Origin: DATEVL01 sp035281845
GTDB lineage: Bacteria; Chloroflexota; Anaerolineae; Anaerolineales; E44-bin32
Direction of reading: 5' to 3'
Length of the DNA: 64,000 nt
NCBI GenBank assembly: GCA_035281845.1
Contig: DATEVL010000155.1
Coordinates: forward strand, 1 to 64,000
How positions within the stretch are numbered: position 1 is the first letter of the stretch; the number at the start of each line of letters is the position of its first letter. The notes under the pieces were generated by a model. That model ran no database searches. It worked only from the letters and a program-made list of their open reading frames with translations, and was not told the DNA's origin. The position numbers and the translations under genes were made by a program. Of this stretch, positions 50,915-58,932 are shown in pieces.

Positions 50915-52290
50915 AACGCCTCCACCCATTGGCGATAGCGCTCCCCGCGCTCGGCGAAGTCGACGAACTCATCAAAGGAGGTACCGCCCGGCGCCAGCAG
51001 GACGACGTCGCCGGCTGTGGCGCGGGCCGCCGCCGCTTGCACGGCCTGAGCCAGGCCGGTAGCCCGATCGAGGGTCTGCAGACGGCCGTGTGGTTGCAGC
51101 CGGCCCAATGCGGCGGCGATCTTCTCCGCCGCCTCGCCGAACAACACCAGGTGGTCGACACGCTGGGGCACCACGGAGCCGAACTCGCTCCAGTCGAGGT
51201 CTTTGTCGCGTCCGCCGGCAAGGAGCACGAGCGGCTCCTCGAAGGAGCGGATCGCCGCCAGGCTGCGCTCCGGCGTCGTGGCGATCGAGTCGTTGTACCA
51301 GTCGGCGTCGCGCACGCGGCGGACGAACTCCAGCCGGTGCGGTACACCCCGGAACCCGGCGATCGCCTCGGCCATGGCGGCGTCGCTGATCCCGGCGGCG
51401 GAGCCCGCGGCGCAGGCGGCAAGCACATTCAGCAAGTTGTGATCGCCGCGCAAACCAATGGCCGCGCGCAGGCAGACCTCCCTGCTCACCACACCCGACC
51501 GGACGACGATCGATTCGCCGCGCATCTCGGCGCCATCGACCCCCTCGGGCAGCTTGTGGGCGAAACCCATCAGCCGGCCACGCACCCGAGGGCGTAACGC
51601 CCAAGCCGCTCGATCTTCCGCACCGAGCACGGCGATGTCGTCTCCGGTCTGGAACTCGAGCAGGCGGGCCTTGGCGGCGACATAGGCATCCATCGTCCGG
51701 TGACGGTCGAGATGATTGGGCGTGAGATTGAGGACGATGGCGATGGCCGGACTGATGGTCATCAACTCGAGTTGGAACGACGAAAGCTCCATGACCACCA
51801 GGTCGTCCCGGCGAATCTCGGCCAGGTCGGTCAGCAAGGGACGACCGATATTGCCGCCGACCCAGGCCCGCGCGCCGGAGTCCTGTCCCCAGAGCCGTGC
51901 CATCTCTCCGAGCAGGGCCGTCGTCGTGGTCTTGCCGGCCGAACCGGTGATGCCGATCGTGCGCGCCGGGCAGGACTGGAGGAAGAGCTGGGCGTCGTTC
52001 GTCACCCGAATCCCGCGGCGGCGCGCCTGCTGTGCCAGCGGCAGATCGGCGGGAACCCCGCCGGACAGGCACAGCAGTTGCGCGTCCGCCAGCAGCTCGT
52101 CCGGATGGCCGCCCAGGGCGAACTCGAGCGGCAAGTCGGCGAGTTCTTCGATCGCCGGCCGAAGTTCATCCATCGAGCGCAGATCGGTCATCACGACATC
52201 CGCTCCCTGATCGGCGAAATAGCGAGCCAGCGCCTTACCCTGACGGGCAAGCCCCACGATCACCACCTTCTGGCCCCGCCTTTCGCCCAA
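50911..52290 (-). CDS. murD: UDP-N-acetylmuramoyl-L-alanine--D-glutamate ligase
   Basis: 459 residues. The TTG at 52290 follows GAGGCGG at suitable spacing and gives MGERRGQKVVIVGLARQGKA. The ATP loop is IGITGSAGKTTTTALLGEMA; LNLTPNHLDRH and WYNDSIATTPERSLAAIRSF are MurD signatures. LLAPGGTSFDEFVDFAERGE near the end contains the conserved Ser/Phe motif. It adds D-Glu to UDP-MurNAc-L-Ala. The stop overlaps ftsW. Confidence 0.96.
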   Translation of the reverse strand: MGERRGQKVVIVGLARQGKALARYFADQGADVVMTDLRSMDELRPAIEELADLPLEFALGGHPDELLADAQLLCLSGGVPADLPLAQQARRRGIRVTNDAQLFLQSCPARTIGITGSAGKTTTTALLGEMARLWGQDSGARAWVGGNIGRPLLTDLAEIRRDDLVVMELSSFQLELMTISPAIAIVLNLTPNHLDRHRTMDAYVAAKARLLEFQTGDDIAVLGAEDRAAWALRPRVRGRLMGFAHKLPEGVDGAEMRGESIVVRSGVVSREVCLRAAIGLRGDHNLLNVLAACAAGSAAGISDAAMAEAIAGFRGVPHRLEFVRRVRDADWYNDSIATTPERSLAAIRSFEEPLVLLAGGRDKDLDWSEFGSVVPQRVDHLVLFGEAAEKIAAALGRLQPHGRLQTLDRATGLAQAVQAAAARATAGDVVLLAPGGTSFDEFVDFAERGERYRQWVEAL

Positions 52291-52299
52291 ACGACCGCC

Positions 52300-52599
52300 T
52301 CAGGCGGCCTTCCTCTTGGCCGGCGCTTCGCTGCGTGCCTTGCGAGCGCTCTCCTTCTCCGCCTTGCCCGCCCCCTGCTCCTCGATCCCCACCAGGAAGT
52401 GGTTGGGCAGGATGGCGTGCGTCTCTCGCAAGACCACGCCCGAGACGTTCGTCACCTCGGCGCCGGCACGAGTCGCCGGATGCACCAGGCAGACCGTCGG
52501 GGTGCGGCCGTACTTGGTGGCGTAGAACGAAACGGCGCGTGCCACCTTGTCCTTCAGGCCCTGGGGGCCGTCGTCGAACCACAGCATTCCTGTATCCAT
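52300..52599 (-). CDS. Conserved-looking 99-residue protein between mraY and murD
   Basis: 99 residues from the ATG at 52599, three bases after the mraY stop. The core is MDTGMLWFDDGPQGLKDKVA, ARAVSFYATKYGRTPTVCLV and HPATRAGAEVTNVSGVVLRE, then THAILPNHFLVGIEE and a basic low-complexity tail (KAEKESARKARSEAPAKRKA). It looks like a small alpha/beta domain without membrane segment. I recall similar short proteins with the WFD...YGRTP..C.VHP pattern from Chloroflexota genomes, but no function. Its tight spacing within the dcw cluster indicates co-expression with wall-synthesis genes. Confidence 0.75.
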   Translation of the reverse strand: MDTGMLWFDDGPQGLKDKVARAVSFYATKYGRTPTVCLVHPATRAGAEVTNVSGVVLRETHAILPNHFLVGIEEQGAGKAEKESARKARSEAPAKRKAA

Positions 52600-52602
52600 G
52601 TC

Positions 52603-53610
52603 TCAACTCCCTCTCAGCAAGGCCAGGGCGACTCCGATCATGGCGGTCAGCAGCGCCACGAGCCAGAATCGCTGGACGACTTGGGTCTCACTCCATCCGA
52701 CGAGCTCGAAGTGGTGGTGCAGCGGCGCCATCTTGAAGAGACGGCGGCCGTGCGTCACACGGAAGTAGGCGATTTGTAGGATGACGCTGATGACCACGCT
52801 GACCGGGATGATGGCGATGACCGGAAGCAGGATCCACTGGCCGGTCATCAGGGCTACGACACCCAGCGTCGCCCCGAGGGAGAGCGAGCCGGTATCGCCC
52901 ATGATCATCTCGGCGGGATGGACGTTGTACCAAAGGAAGGCGAAGATCGCCCCGACCACGGTGAAGCAGAAACGCACCAGGAACTCCTGACCCTGGAGCA
53001 TGGCGATGGCGCCGTAGGCGGCGAAGGCGGTGGCGGCGATCAGCCCGGCCAATCCGTCGAGACCATCGGTGAGATTCACGGCGTTGGTCGAGGCGACGAT
53101 GACGAACATCGCAATCGGGATGTACCAGATCCCGAGGCTGATCCCTTCCGGGTAATTGGGCAGGAACAGCTCGGGCGCCTGCAAACCGTACTTGAGCGCC
53201 AGGGCGGCGCCACCCGCCAGGACGACCTGCCACAGGAACTTGGTGCGGGCGCGCATGCCCTCGCCGCGCCTCCGTCCCTTGACGCCGAACCAGTCGTCGA
53301 CCGCGCCGAGGATGGCGAAAGCCAGCAGCACCAGCGTCGGCAAGAGGATCGACGGACCGAGAACGGTCAGCTCGGAAAGCAGCGAAACCAGATTCAAGAC
53401 GGCGGTCACGGTCAGGACCGAGATCACAATCAACCAGCCGCCCATCGTCGGTGTGCCGAGTTTGGTGACATGGCGTTCGGGGCCTTCGATTCGAATCTTC
53501 TTGCCGACCCCGAGGCGGCGCAGCACCTGGATCAGCGGGCCTCCCCAGATCACGGCCAGCAGGAAGGTGATCCCGCCCAGCGAAAGGGCCATCGCCGATT
53601 GGCCGATCAC
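52603..53610 (-). CDS. mraY: Phospho-N-acetylmuramoyl-pentapeptide transferase
   Basis: 335 residues. The GTG at 53610 overlaps the murF stop (GTGA). About ten transmembrane helices. Conserved motifs are KLGTPTMGGWLI, LGAVDDWFGVK (Asp-Asp), NAVNLTDGLDGLAGLI and MAPLHHHFELVGWSETQVV. It transfers phospho-MurNAc-pentapeptide to undecaprenyl phosphate, making lipid I. The small gene orf99 follows three bases downstream. Confidence 0.96.
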   Translation of the reverse strand: MIGQSAMALSLGGITFLLAVIWGGPLIQVLRRLGVGKKIRIEGPERHVTKLGTPTMGGWLIVISVLTVTAVLNLVSLLSELTVLGPSILLPTLVLLAFAILGAVDDWFGVKGRRRGEGMRARTKFLWQVVLAGGAALALKYGLQAPELFLPNYPEGISLGIWYIPIAMFVIVASTNAVNLTDGLDGLAGLIAATAFAAYGAIAMLQGQEFLVRFCFTVVGAIFAFLWYNVHPAEMIMGDTGSLSLGATLGVVALMTGQWILLPVIAIIPVSVVISVILQIAYFRVTHGRRLFKMAPLHHHFELVGWSETQVVQRFWLVALLTAMIGVALALLRGS

Positions 53611-55031
53611 GAGGTACCCTCCGCCAGCTCATCGACGATCTGATCCATGTGCATCCCGCGCGAGCCTTTGACCAGGATCACATCGCCGGCTCCGACGCGC
53701 ACGCGGAGCGCCTTGACCGCTTGCTCGGCCGACTCGACGTGGACGACGTGACTGGCCGGCAGCCCGGCCCGAGTCGCCTCTTCGGCGATCCATCGGGCGC
53801 GGGGCCCGACTGTGAGAAGCTCATCGGCGACGGCCGCCGCCCGGGCGCCGACCATGCGATGGCCGGCCTCCTCGTAGGATCCCAGCTCGAGCATGTCGCC
53901 GAGCACCGCCAGCCGACGCCCTTCCAGCTCGGCCAGCAGGTTCAGCGCGGCGATCGTCGAGTCGGGCGAAGCGTTGTAGGTGTCGTCGAGCAAGATCGAA
54001 CCTCCCGGCCCCGGAACCGCCACCAGCCTCAGCTGGGCGTGCGTTTGCTGGAGCCCGCTCAGGATCTCCTCCCACGACAAGCCCTCCACCAGACCGACGG
54101 CCGCCGCACGCAGCGCGGTGTGCACCGAGTGTTGGCCCAACATCGGAACCCGAATGTGCTCCTGTTCGCCGCCGTGGTGCAGGGCGAAGCGAACCCCGTC
54201 GAGGCCCAGCCCGACGATCGCATCGGCCCACAGGTCGGCCCGCGGGCTGAGGCCGTAGGTGAAGACGCGGGCAGTGGTGTGTCCGGCCATCTGGCGCACG
54301 CGTTCGTCGTCGTAATTCAGGATGGCGACTCCTTCCGGCGCCGCCGGCAGGCTCTCCACCAGCTCGCGCTTCCCCGCCACGATCGCTTCCATCGTGCCGG
54401 CGCGCTCCAGGTGCACCGGGCCGATATTGGTCACGACGCCGACCTGCGGCCGGGCAATGTCGCACAGCAGAGCGACCTCCCCGGGGACATAGAATCCCAT
54501 CTCCAGGACGGCCCGCGAGTGGAAATCGCTCAGCTTCAGAACCGTCAGCGGCAGGCCGATCTCGTTATTCAGGTTTCCGGGGTTCTTCAGCGTGCGGTAG
54601 CGGCGTTCGAGCAGCTCGGCGGTGACCTCCTTCGTGGTCGACTTCCCGACGCTGCCGGTGATCCCAATGACCCGCAGCGAAAGCTTGGACCGCCAATAGC
54701 GGGCGATCTGCTGCATGGCCGCCATCACGTCGGCGACGCGCAGACAGACCTGTGCCGGCATCGTCAGCCCGGGGGACACCGGGCGCCGCGTATCAATCAC
54801 CGGCCAGTTACCGAGGCCGTCGCGCTCGACGAGGGCGGCCCGCGCCCCGCGCTCGAAGGCCTGGGCTACATAGTCGTGACCGTCCGTCTGTTCTCCACGA
54901 AGGGCGACGAAGAGCGCACCCGGCGAGACCTCCCGCGAATCGATGACCGCGTCGCGCAGGGGAACGCCTGGGCCGGAAAGGGTGGCCCCGGTGAGCGCTT
55001 CGATGGCCAGTTCGAGACTCAACCGTTTCAC
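53607..55031 (-). CDS. murF: UDP-N-acetylmuramoyl-tripeptide--D-alanyl-D-alanine ligase
   Basis: 474 residues, GTG at 55031, six bases after the ftsI stop. The motifs are GVDSR-like VIDSREVSPGALFVALRGE, the ATP loop GITGSVGKSTTKEVTAELL, LNNEIGLPLTVL and LLDDTYNASPDSTIAALNLL; the DTYNA(S/N)P motif is specific for MurF as opposed to MurE. It adds D-Ala-D-Ala to the UDP-MurNAc-tripeptide. In the standard dcw order murE stands between ftsI and murF; here the two are adjacent and murE is absent. Confidence 0.95.
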   Translation of the reverse strand: MKRLSLELAIEALTGATLSGPGVPLRDAVIDSREVSPGALFVALRGEQTDGHDYVAQAFERGARAALVERDGLGNWPVIDTRRPVSPGLTMPAQVCLRVADVMAAMQQIARYWRSKLSLRVIGITGSVGKSTTKEVTAELLERRYRTLKNPGNLNNEIGLPLTVLKLSDFHSRAVLEMGFYVPGEVALLCDIARPQVGVVTNIGPVHLERAGTMEAIVAGKRELVESLPAAPEGVAILNYDDERVRQMAGHTTARVFTYGLSPRADLWADAIVGLGLDGVRFALHHGGEQEHIRVPMLGQHSVHTALRAAAVGLVEGLSWEEILSGLQQTHAQLRLVAVPGPGGSILLDDTYNASPDSTIAALNLLAELEGRRLAVLGDMLELGSYEEAGHRMVGARAAAVADELLTVGPRARWIAEEATRAGLPASHVVHVESAEQAVKALRVRVGAGDVILVKGSRGMHMDQIVDELAEGTS

Positions 55032-55037
55032 GTTCGA

Positions 55038-56873
55038 TCAGCCTCCGAGCGCCATCGGCACGGCCGGGTTCGGTGGAAGCTGCAGGAGCACAACCAGTCT
55101 CTCCACGACTTCCTGGAATACCGGGGCCGCCACGACCGACCCCCACGGAGACGTCGTCGGCTTGTCGAGCCGCACGACCACGATGAACACAGGATCGGGC
55201 AGCGGCCCCCACCCGACGAAGGAAGCGATCGTCCACTTCGGGTCGTAGCCTCTTTCGCCGGGAATCTGCGCGGTGCCCGTCTTCCCCGCCAGTTGGTAAC
55301 CGGCGACGGCCGCCTTGCGCGTCTCACCCTCCAACGATTCGGCGAGCATCTGGGTGAGCATGTGGGCGGCTTCCGGTGTCACCGGCCGACCGAGCACGAC
55401 CGGCTTCGGCCGGTACGTGCCCTGCGGGCTGGCGATCTCGCGCACGACGTGGGGCTGGGTCATGACCCCCTTGTTGGCCACGGCGGCGGCGGCGGTGATC
55501 AGCTGGATCGGTGTGACCGAGACGCCCTGCCCGAAGGCGTTCGTTCCAAGGTCCGACTCGGTCCACTCCGGATGGCGCGGCGTGCGCAACTGGCCGGCGA
55601 CCTCACCGGCGAGATCGATCCCGGACAGCTGACCGACGCCGAATTCGGTGAGGTAGCCGTAGAAGGAAGACGCGCCAAGCTTTTGCGAGGCGACCCAGGC
55701 CAGGCACACGTTCAAGGAATAGCGCATACAGCCGATCATCGTCTGCGGGCCCCAGGCGCCGTAATCCCAGTTGCGAATCGGCACACCGCCGACCTCGATC
55801 AATCCGGTATCGACGAAGACATCGTTCGGCTGAACCGCGCCGGAGCTGAGCGCCGAGGCCATCGTCACGATCTTGAAGGTCGAGCCGGGCTCGTACTGCG
55901 CGGCGACGGCCGGGGTGATGGCCGATTGGTCATCCTTCGCCTTGACGAGCCAGGGCTCATAGTTGTTGGGGTCGAGGGTGGGCCAGGCCGCCATGGCCAG
56001 GATCTCGCCGTTACGCGGATCCATGACGATGATCTGTCCGGCTTCGGCCTCGGTGGACTGGATCGCCTCCCTCAGCGCGATTTCGGTGACTTCCTGGATA
56101 TCGGCGTCGATCGTCAATACCAGGTTGACCCCCGCCGGCGGATCCGGCTCGAGTCGGGCGTCGGGCGGGATGAAGGTGCGCTCCACCGTGATCGACTTGC
56201 CCGAGAGCCAATCGTCGTAATAGCCCTCCACTCCGAAAAAGCCCTCGCCTTCCTGATTGACGATTCCCAGGATGTGCCCGGCCAGGGTGCCGTTGGGATA
56301 GTGCCGGCTGGAGGTGGGCACCAGGTCGAGGCCGGAAAGATCGGGCGCCAACGGGTCGGCCAGAAAATCCCGCAGAACACCGGCCACCGTCGGATCGAGG
56401 CGAATCGGAAGGCGCCCGAGGCGCGGGTCTTCCCGCGTCAACCGGATTCGGTACTGGCCCTCAGCGGCCCAGTCGTACGTCAGCTGGGCCAACAGGTCAT
56501 CCATGGGCAGCACCAGCAGCTTGGAGAGGACCGAAGCGATCTCCCGGCGGCTCGTCTCATTCAGTTGGCGGATCTCGATTTCCATGTAGTACATCGTCCC
56601 GTTGGTCGCCAGCAGCGTTCCATCCCGATCGAAGATCAGGCCGCGCTCTGGAACGACGCGCTCGAGGCGGCCGTTCCCGGCGCGAGCGCGGGCATCGAAA
56701 ACCGGTGCGTAGGGCCCGAACTGGACGCGAATGAGTTGGGCCACCAGCCCGGCGCCCACGACGGCCATCCCGACCATGACCGAGTAGACCCGCCCGCGTC
56801 GGAACCCATGTCCTTCGACGGAGCCTGTCCCGAGCGCAGCCGAGGGGCTCAGGACGCCCCGGCGGCTGTTCAT
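55038..56873 (-). CDS. ftsI: Septal penicillin-binding protein FtsI (PBP3 type)
   Basis: 611 residues. The ATG at 56873 overlaps the ftsL stop (ATGA). One transmembrane helix (about 30-50, VMVGMAVVGAGLVAQLI) is followed by the PBP dimerisation domain and the transpeptidase domain. The three catalytic motifs are SxxK in EPGSTFKIV, SxN in RYSLNVC and KTG in AGKTGTAQIPGERG. It crosslinks septal peptidoglycan. Residues 7-21 (VLSPSAALGTGSVEG), in the cytoplasmic tail, are encoded by a palindromic repeat copy at 56810-56855. Confidence 0.95.
   Translation of the reverse strand: MNSRRGVLSPSAALGTGSVEGHGFRRGRVYSVMVGMAVVGAGLVAQLIRVQFGPYAPVFDARARAGNGRLERVVPERGLIFDRDGTLLATNGTMYYMEIEIRQLNETSRREIASVLSKLLVLPMDDLLAQLTYDWAAEGQYRIRLTREDPRLGRLPIRLDPTVAGVLRDFLADPLAPDLSGLDLVPTSSRHYPNGTLAGHILGIVNQEGEGFFGVEGYYDDWLSGKSITVERTFIPPDARLEPDPPAGVNLVLTIDADIQEVTEIALREAIQSTEAEAGQIIVMDPRNGEILAMAAWPTLDPNNYEPWLVKAKDDQSAITPAVAAQYEPGSTFKIVTMASALSSGAVQPNDVFVDTGLIEVGGVPIRNWDYGAWGPQTMIGCMRYSLNVCLAWVASQKLGASSFYGYLTEFGVGQLSGIDLAGEVAGQLRTPRHPEWTESDLGTNAFGQGVSVTPIQLITAAAAVANKGVMTQPHVVREIASPQGTYRPKPVVLGRPVTPEAAHMLTQMLAESLEGETRKAAVAGYQLAGKTGTAQIPGERGYDPKWTIASFVGWGPLPDPVFIVVVRLDKPTTSPWGSVVAAPVFQEVVERLVVLLQLPPNPAVPMALGG
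56810..56855. repeat. TCCTTCGACGG...CTCAGGAC repeat inside ftsI
   Basis: GTCCTTCGACGGAGCCTGTC, then CCGAGCGCAGCCGAGGGGCT and CAGGAC, a full copy of the palindromic family, read in frame as part of the FtsI cytoplasmic tail. Confidence 0.8.
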
Positions 56874-57328
56874 CGCACGCCCCGCAAGAGCTCGACCATT
56901 CGCAGGGTCCAATCGGCGAGCGTCTCGGTGTAAGCCGGGGATAAGCTCCCGGAAGGCATCACCGGACTGCCGATGGGCGGCGGCGCATCGAATCCTCGAG
57001 GCGGGACATACCCGTCAATCACGACGTACTCCAGGTCCTTGGCATGGGCCGGTTGAAAACCGAGCGAAGCTGCCCGTTCCATCATCCGTTGCGGTGTCGT
57101 CAGGTCCGCCAACTGTGCACCGAGGTTCGTCGACTGGCGCATCAGGTCGGCCCGCTGCGCCTCCAGCCCGAGCAACACTCGCCCGGCATCCGCCAGGCGC
57201 GCGTTGACCGCCAGGTACATCCCGGCGATCACGAGCAGCGCCACCAGACCCAGCAAGGTGTTGCTGGTGGTCTGCTGCAAGATCCTCCATGGCGCCTGGC
57301 GAAAGGCCTGTCTGTGCGCTTTCCTCAC
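56870..57328 (-). CDS. ftsL: FtsL-like septum protein
   Basis: 152 residues. The GTG at 57328 overlaps the rsmH stop (GTGA). A basic N-terminal tail is followed by one transmembrane helix (TLLGLVALLVIAGMYLAVNA). A coiled-coil-prone segment (LLGLEAQRADLMRQSTNLGA, QLADLTTPQRMMERAASLGF) comes next, then a Pro/Gly-rich tail. Position between rsmH and ftsI and the topology identify FtsL, although sequence conservation in this family is low. It forms a complex with FtsQ- and DivIC-like proteins. The tail is longer than in E. coli FtsL (121 residues). Confidence 0.85.
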   Translation of the reverse strand: MRKAHRQAFRQAPWRILQQTTSNTLLGLVALLVIAGMYLAVNARLADAGRVLLGLEAQRADLMRQSTNLGAQLADLTTPQRMMERAASLGFQPAHAKDLEYVVIDGYVPPRGFDAPPPIGSPVMPSGSLSPAYTETLADWTLRMVELLRGVR

Positions 57329-58317
57329 CCGCCGCTCCCGACCCTGTTCCTTTTATGCAAGGATCGTGCCGTACCCAGCCGTTCCGCTGCCCGCATCCGG
57401 GCGCTCCGCGCCCGCGGATTCCGCTCGACTTCCGCCGCCTCCGCCCGGATCGGCCGGCGCGTCAGAGGCTGCAGGGTCGCCTGGTGCCCGCAGGTGCACA
57501 CCGGTTGCTCCGGAGGGCAAATGCAGTCCTGCGACTCGCGCCGGATGAATTGCTTGACCAGACGGTCCTCCAGCGAATGGAAGGAGATCACGACCAGCCT
57601 CCCCCGCTCCCGCAGCAACCCGAGCGACGCTTCCAAGCCTTCGCTCAGCTCGTCCAGCTCGCGATTGACGGCGATGCGCAAGGCCTGAAACGATTGCGTG
57701 GCCGGATGGACTCCACTCCGGCTGCGGCCGACCGCCCGCGCTACGATCCCGGCCAGTTCGGTTGTGGTCGCCACCGGTCGGGCGCCCACGATCGCCCGCG
57801 CGACGGCTCGCGCCCGAGGCTCCTCGCCGTACTTCCGCAGGACGTCGGCCAGCGCCGCTTCGTCCCAGTGATTGACAAGTTCGCCCGCCGTCAGCGCCTG
57901 CGACGGATCGAAACGCATGTCGAGAGGGCCTTCGAAGCGGAAGGAGAAACCGCGCGCCGGATCGTCGAGCTGCATCGATGAAAGGCCGAGGTCGAAGAGT
58001 ATCCCGTCGACCCCGTCCCAGCCGAGCGCCTCTGCCTCCTGGGTCATCGCTGCGAAGGAGGCATTACGGAGGTGGAACCGGCCAGCGTAGACTTCGAGCC
58101 GACCCGCCGCCAAGATGAGCGCCTGCGGGTCCCGGTCCAATCCGAGGAGTTCGCCGTCGGGTCCGGAGGTTCCGAGAATCCCCAGCGCGTGCCCGCCCCC
58201 ACCCAGGGTTCCGTCCATATAGCGGCCCCCCGCCCGCGGTTCGAGGGCGGAGAGCACTTGCTGGTAAAGAACCGGGGCATGCGGTCCGGGGCCCGCGTCT
58301 CGCATCGACGCGCCCAT
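57325..58317 (-). CDS. rsmH: 16S rRNA (cytosine(1402)-N(4))-methyltransferase
   Basis: 330 residues, ATG at 58317, three bases after mraZ. Methyltransferase motif I is YMDGTLGGGGHALGIL; other signatures are ILFDLGLSSMQLDDPARGFS, FHPATQSFQALRIAVNRELD-like PATQSFQALRIAVNRELDEL and VVISFHSLEDRLVKQFIRR. The cysteines in CICPPEQPVCTCG are also typical of the family. It methylates C1402 in the ribosomal P site. Formerly named mraW, and a standard second gene of dcw clusters. Confidence 0.96.
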   Translation of the reverse strand: MGASMRDAGPGPHAPVLYQQVLSALEPRAGGRYMDGTLGGGGHALGILGTSGPDGELLGLDRDPQALILAAGRLEVYAGRFHLRNASFAAMTQEAEALGWDGVDGILFDLGLSSMQLDDPARGFSFRFEGPLDMRFDPSQALTAGELVNHWDEAALADVLRKYGEEPRARAVARAIVGARPVATTTELAGIVARAVGRSRSGVHPATQSFQALRIAVNRELDELSEGLEASLGLLRERGRLVVISFHSLEDRLVKQFIRRESQDCICPPEQPVCTCGHQATLQPLTRRPIRAEAAEVERNPRARSARMRAAERLGTARSLHKRNRVGSGG

Positions 58318-58320
58318 GGA

Positions 58321-58758
58321 CTACCCCGAGGAAAGGTCGAAAGCCGAGAAGCGCTTGGCGTTAGACTCAGGGTCGGTCAGACTGCGCTCTTCCCCAGACC
58401 ACGCCGCGGCGCCCCAGATTTCGAAATACTCCCCGGCACCAACAAGGACGGCATCGCTCTCAATGGCAGCGTACTGACGCAGGAACTCTGGAAGCAGGAT
58501 GCGGCCGGCCGAGTCGAGGCTGACCTCGGTCGCTCCGCCAAAGAGGACTCGACGAACGGCGCGCGCCTCGGGATCGGTCGTGGTGAGGTGATTGGCCCGC
58601 GCCGCCAATCGCTCGAAACTCTCCGTGGTATAAACCACCAGGCTCCGATCAAAACCTTGGGTGACGAAGGCGCCGGTGGCGAGCGCCGGACGAAAACGGA
58701 CCGGTATGGTTAACCGGCCCTTGGCATCGAGACTGTGAGCGAACTGACCGAGGAACAT
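58321..58758 (-). CDS. mraZ: Transcriptional regulator MraZ
   Basis: 145 residues from the ATG at 58758 (MFLGQFAHSLDAKGRLTIPV), the usual family start; a TTG nine codons upstream is less likely. Two SpoVT/AbrB-like repeats are visible, each with the DxKGR / DxAGR core (HSLDAKGRLTIP near 8 and VSLDSAGRILLP near 82). MraZ binds repeated TGGG-type boxes in its own promoter and represses the dcw cluster in E. coli; four such boxes lie upstream here. It is the first gene of the cluster. Confidence 0.96.
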   Translation of the reverse strand: MFLGQFAHSLDAKGRLTIPVRFRPALATGAFVTQGFDRSLVVYTTESFERLAARANHLTTTDPEARAVRRVLFGGATEVSLDSAGRILLPEFLRQYAAIESDAVLVGAGEYFEIWGAAAWSGEERSLTDPESNAKRFSAFDLSSG

Positions 58759-58806
58759 GCGTTCTAACAGTCTCCTGGCATGCAAGACGCCGGTCCACTC
58801 CGGCGT

Positions 58807-58841
58807 CCCACATCACACCACTCTGACCCACAATTGCCCAC
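58807..58841 (-). promoter_or_regulatory. Four MraZ-type boxes (GTGGG, 10-bp period)
   Basis: On the minus strand the pentamer reads GTGGG, GTGGG, GTGGT and GTGGG, at 58837-58841, 58827-58831, 58817-58821 and 58807-58811. The period is exactly 10 bases, one helical turn, so all four face the same side of the DNA. They begin right at the -10 box and cover the predicted transcription start. E. coli MraZ binds TGGGN direct repeats with 5-base spacers in the same place. Confidence 0.8.
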
Positions 58842-58870
58842 AGTATATACACGTTTTTGGGAAGGCGCAA
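58842..58870 (-). promoter_or_regulatory. Promoter of the dcw cluster (PmraZ)
   Basis: On the minus strand TTGCGC (58865-58870) and TATACT (58842-58847) are separated by 17 bases. Transcription should start near 58835, inside the MraZ boxes, about 75 bases before the mraZ start codon. Confidence 0.75.
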
Positions 58871-58932
58871 CCAAATAGCGCAACGCGATTGGTCGGTACT
58901 TTCCTCCTACCCCCAGATATGGAGATCCCTGG

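Noticed and set aside
53649..56933. 1094-codon open frame on the plus strand across murF and ftsI
   Set aside because: It is antisense to two clear wall genes, has no ribosome site or domain, and its composition is typical of an antisense shadow.
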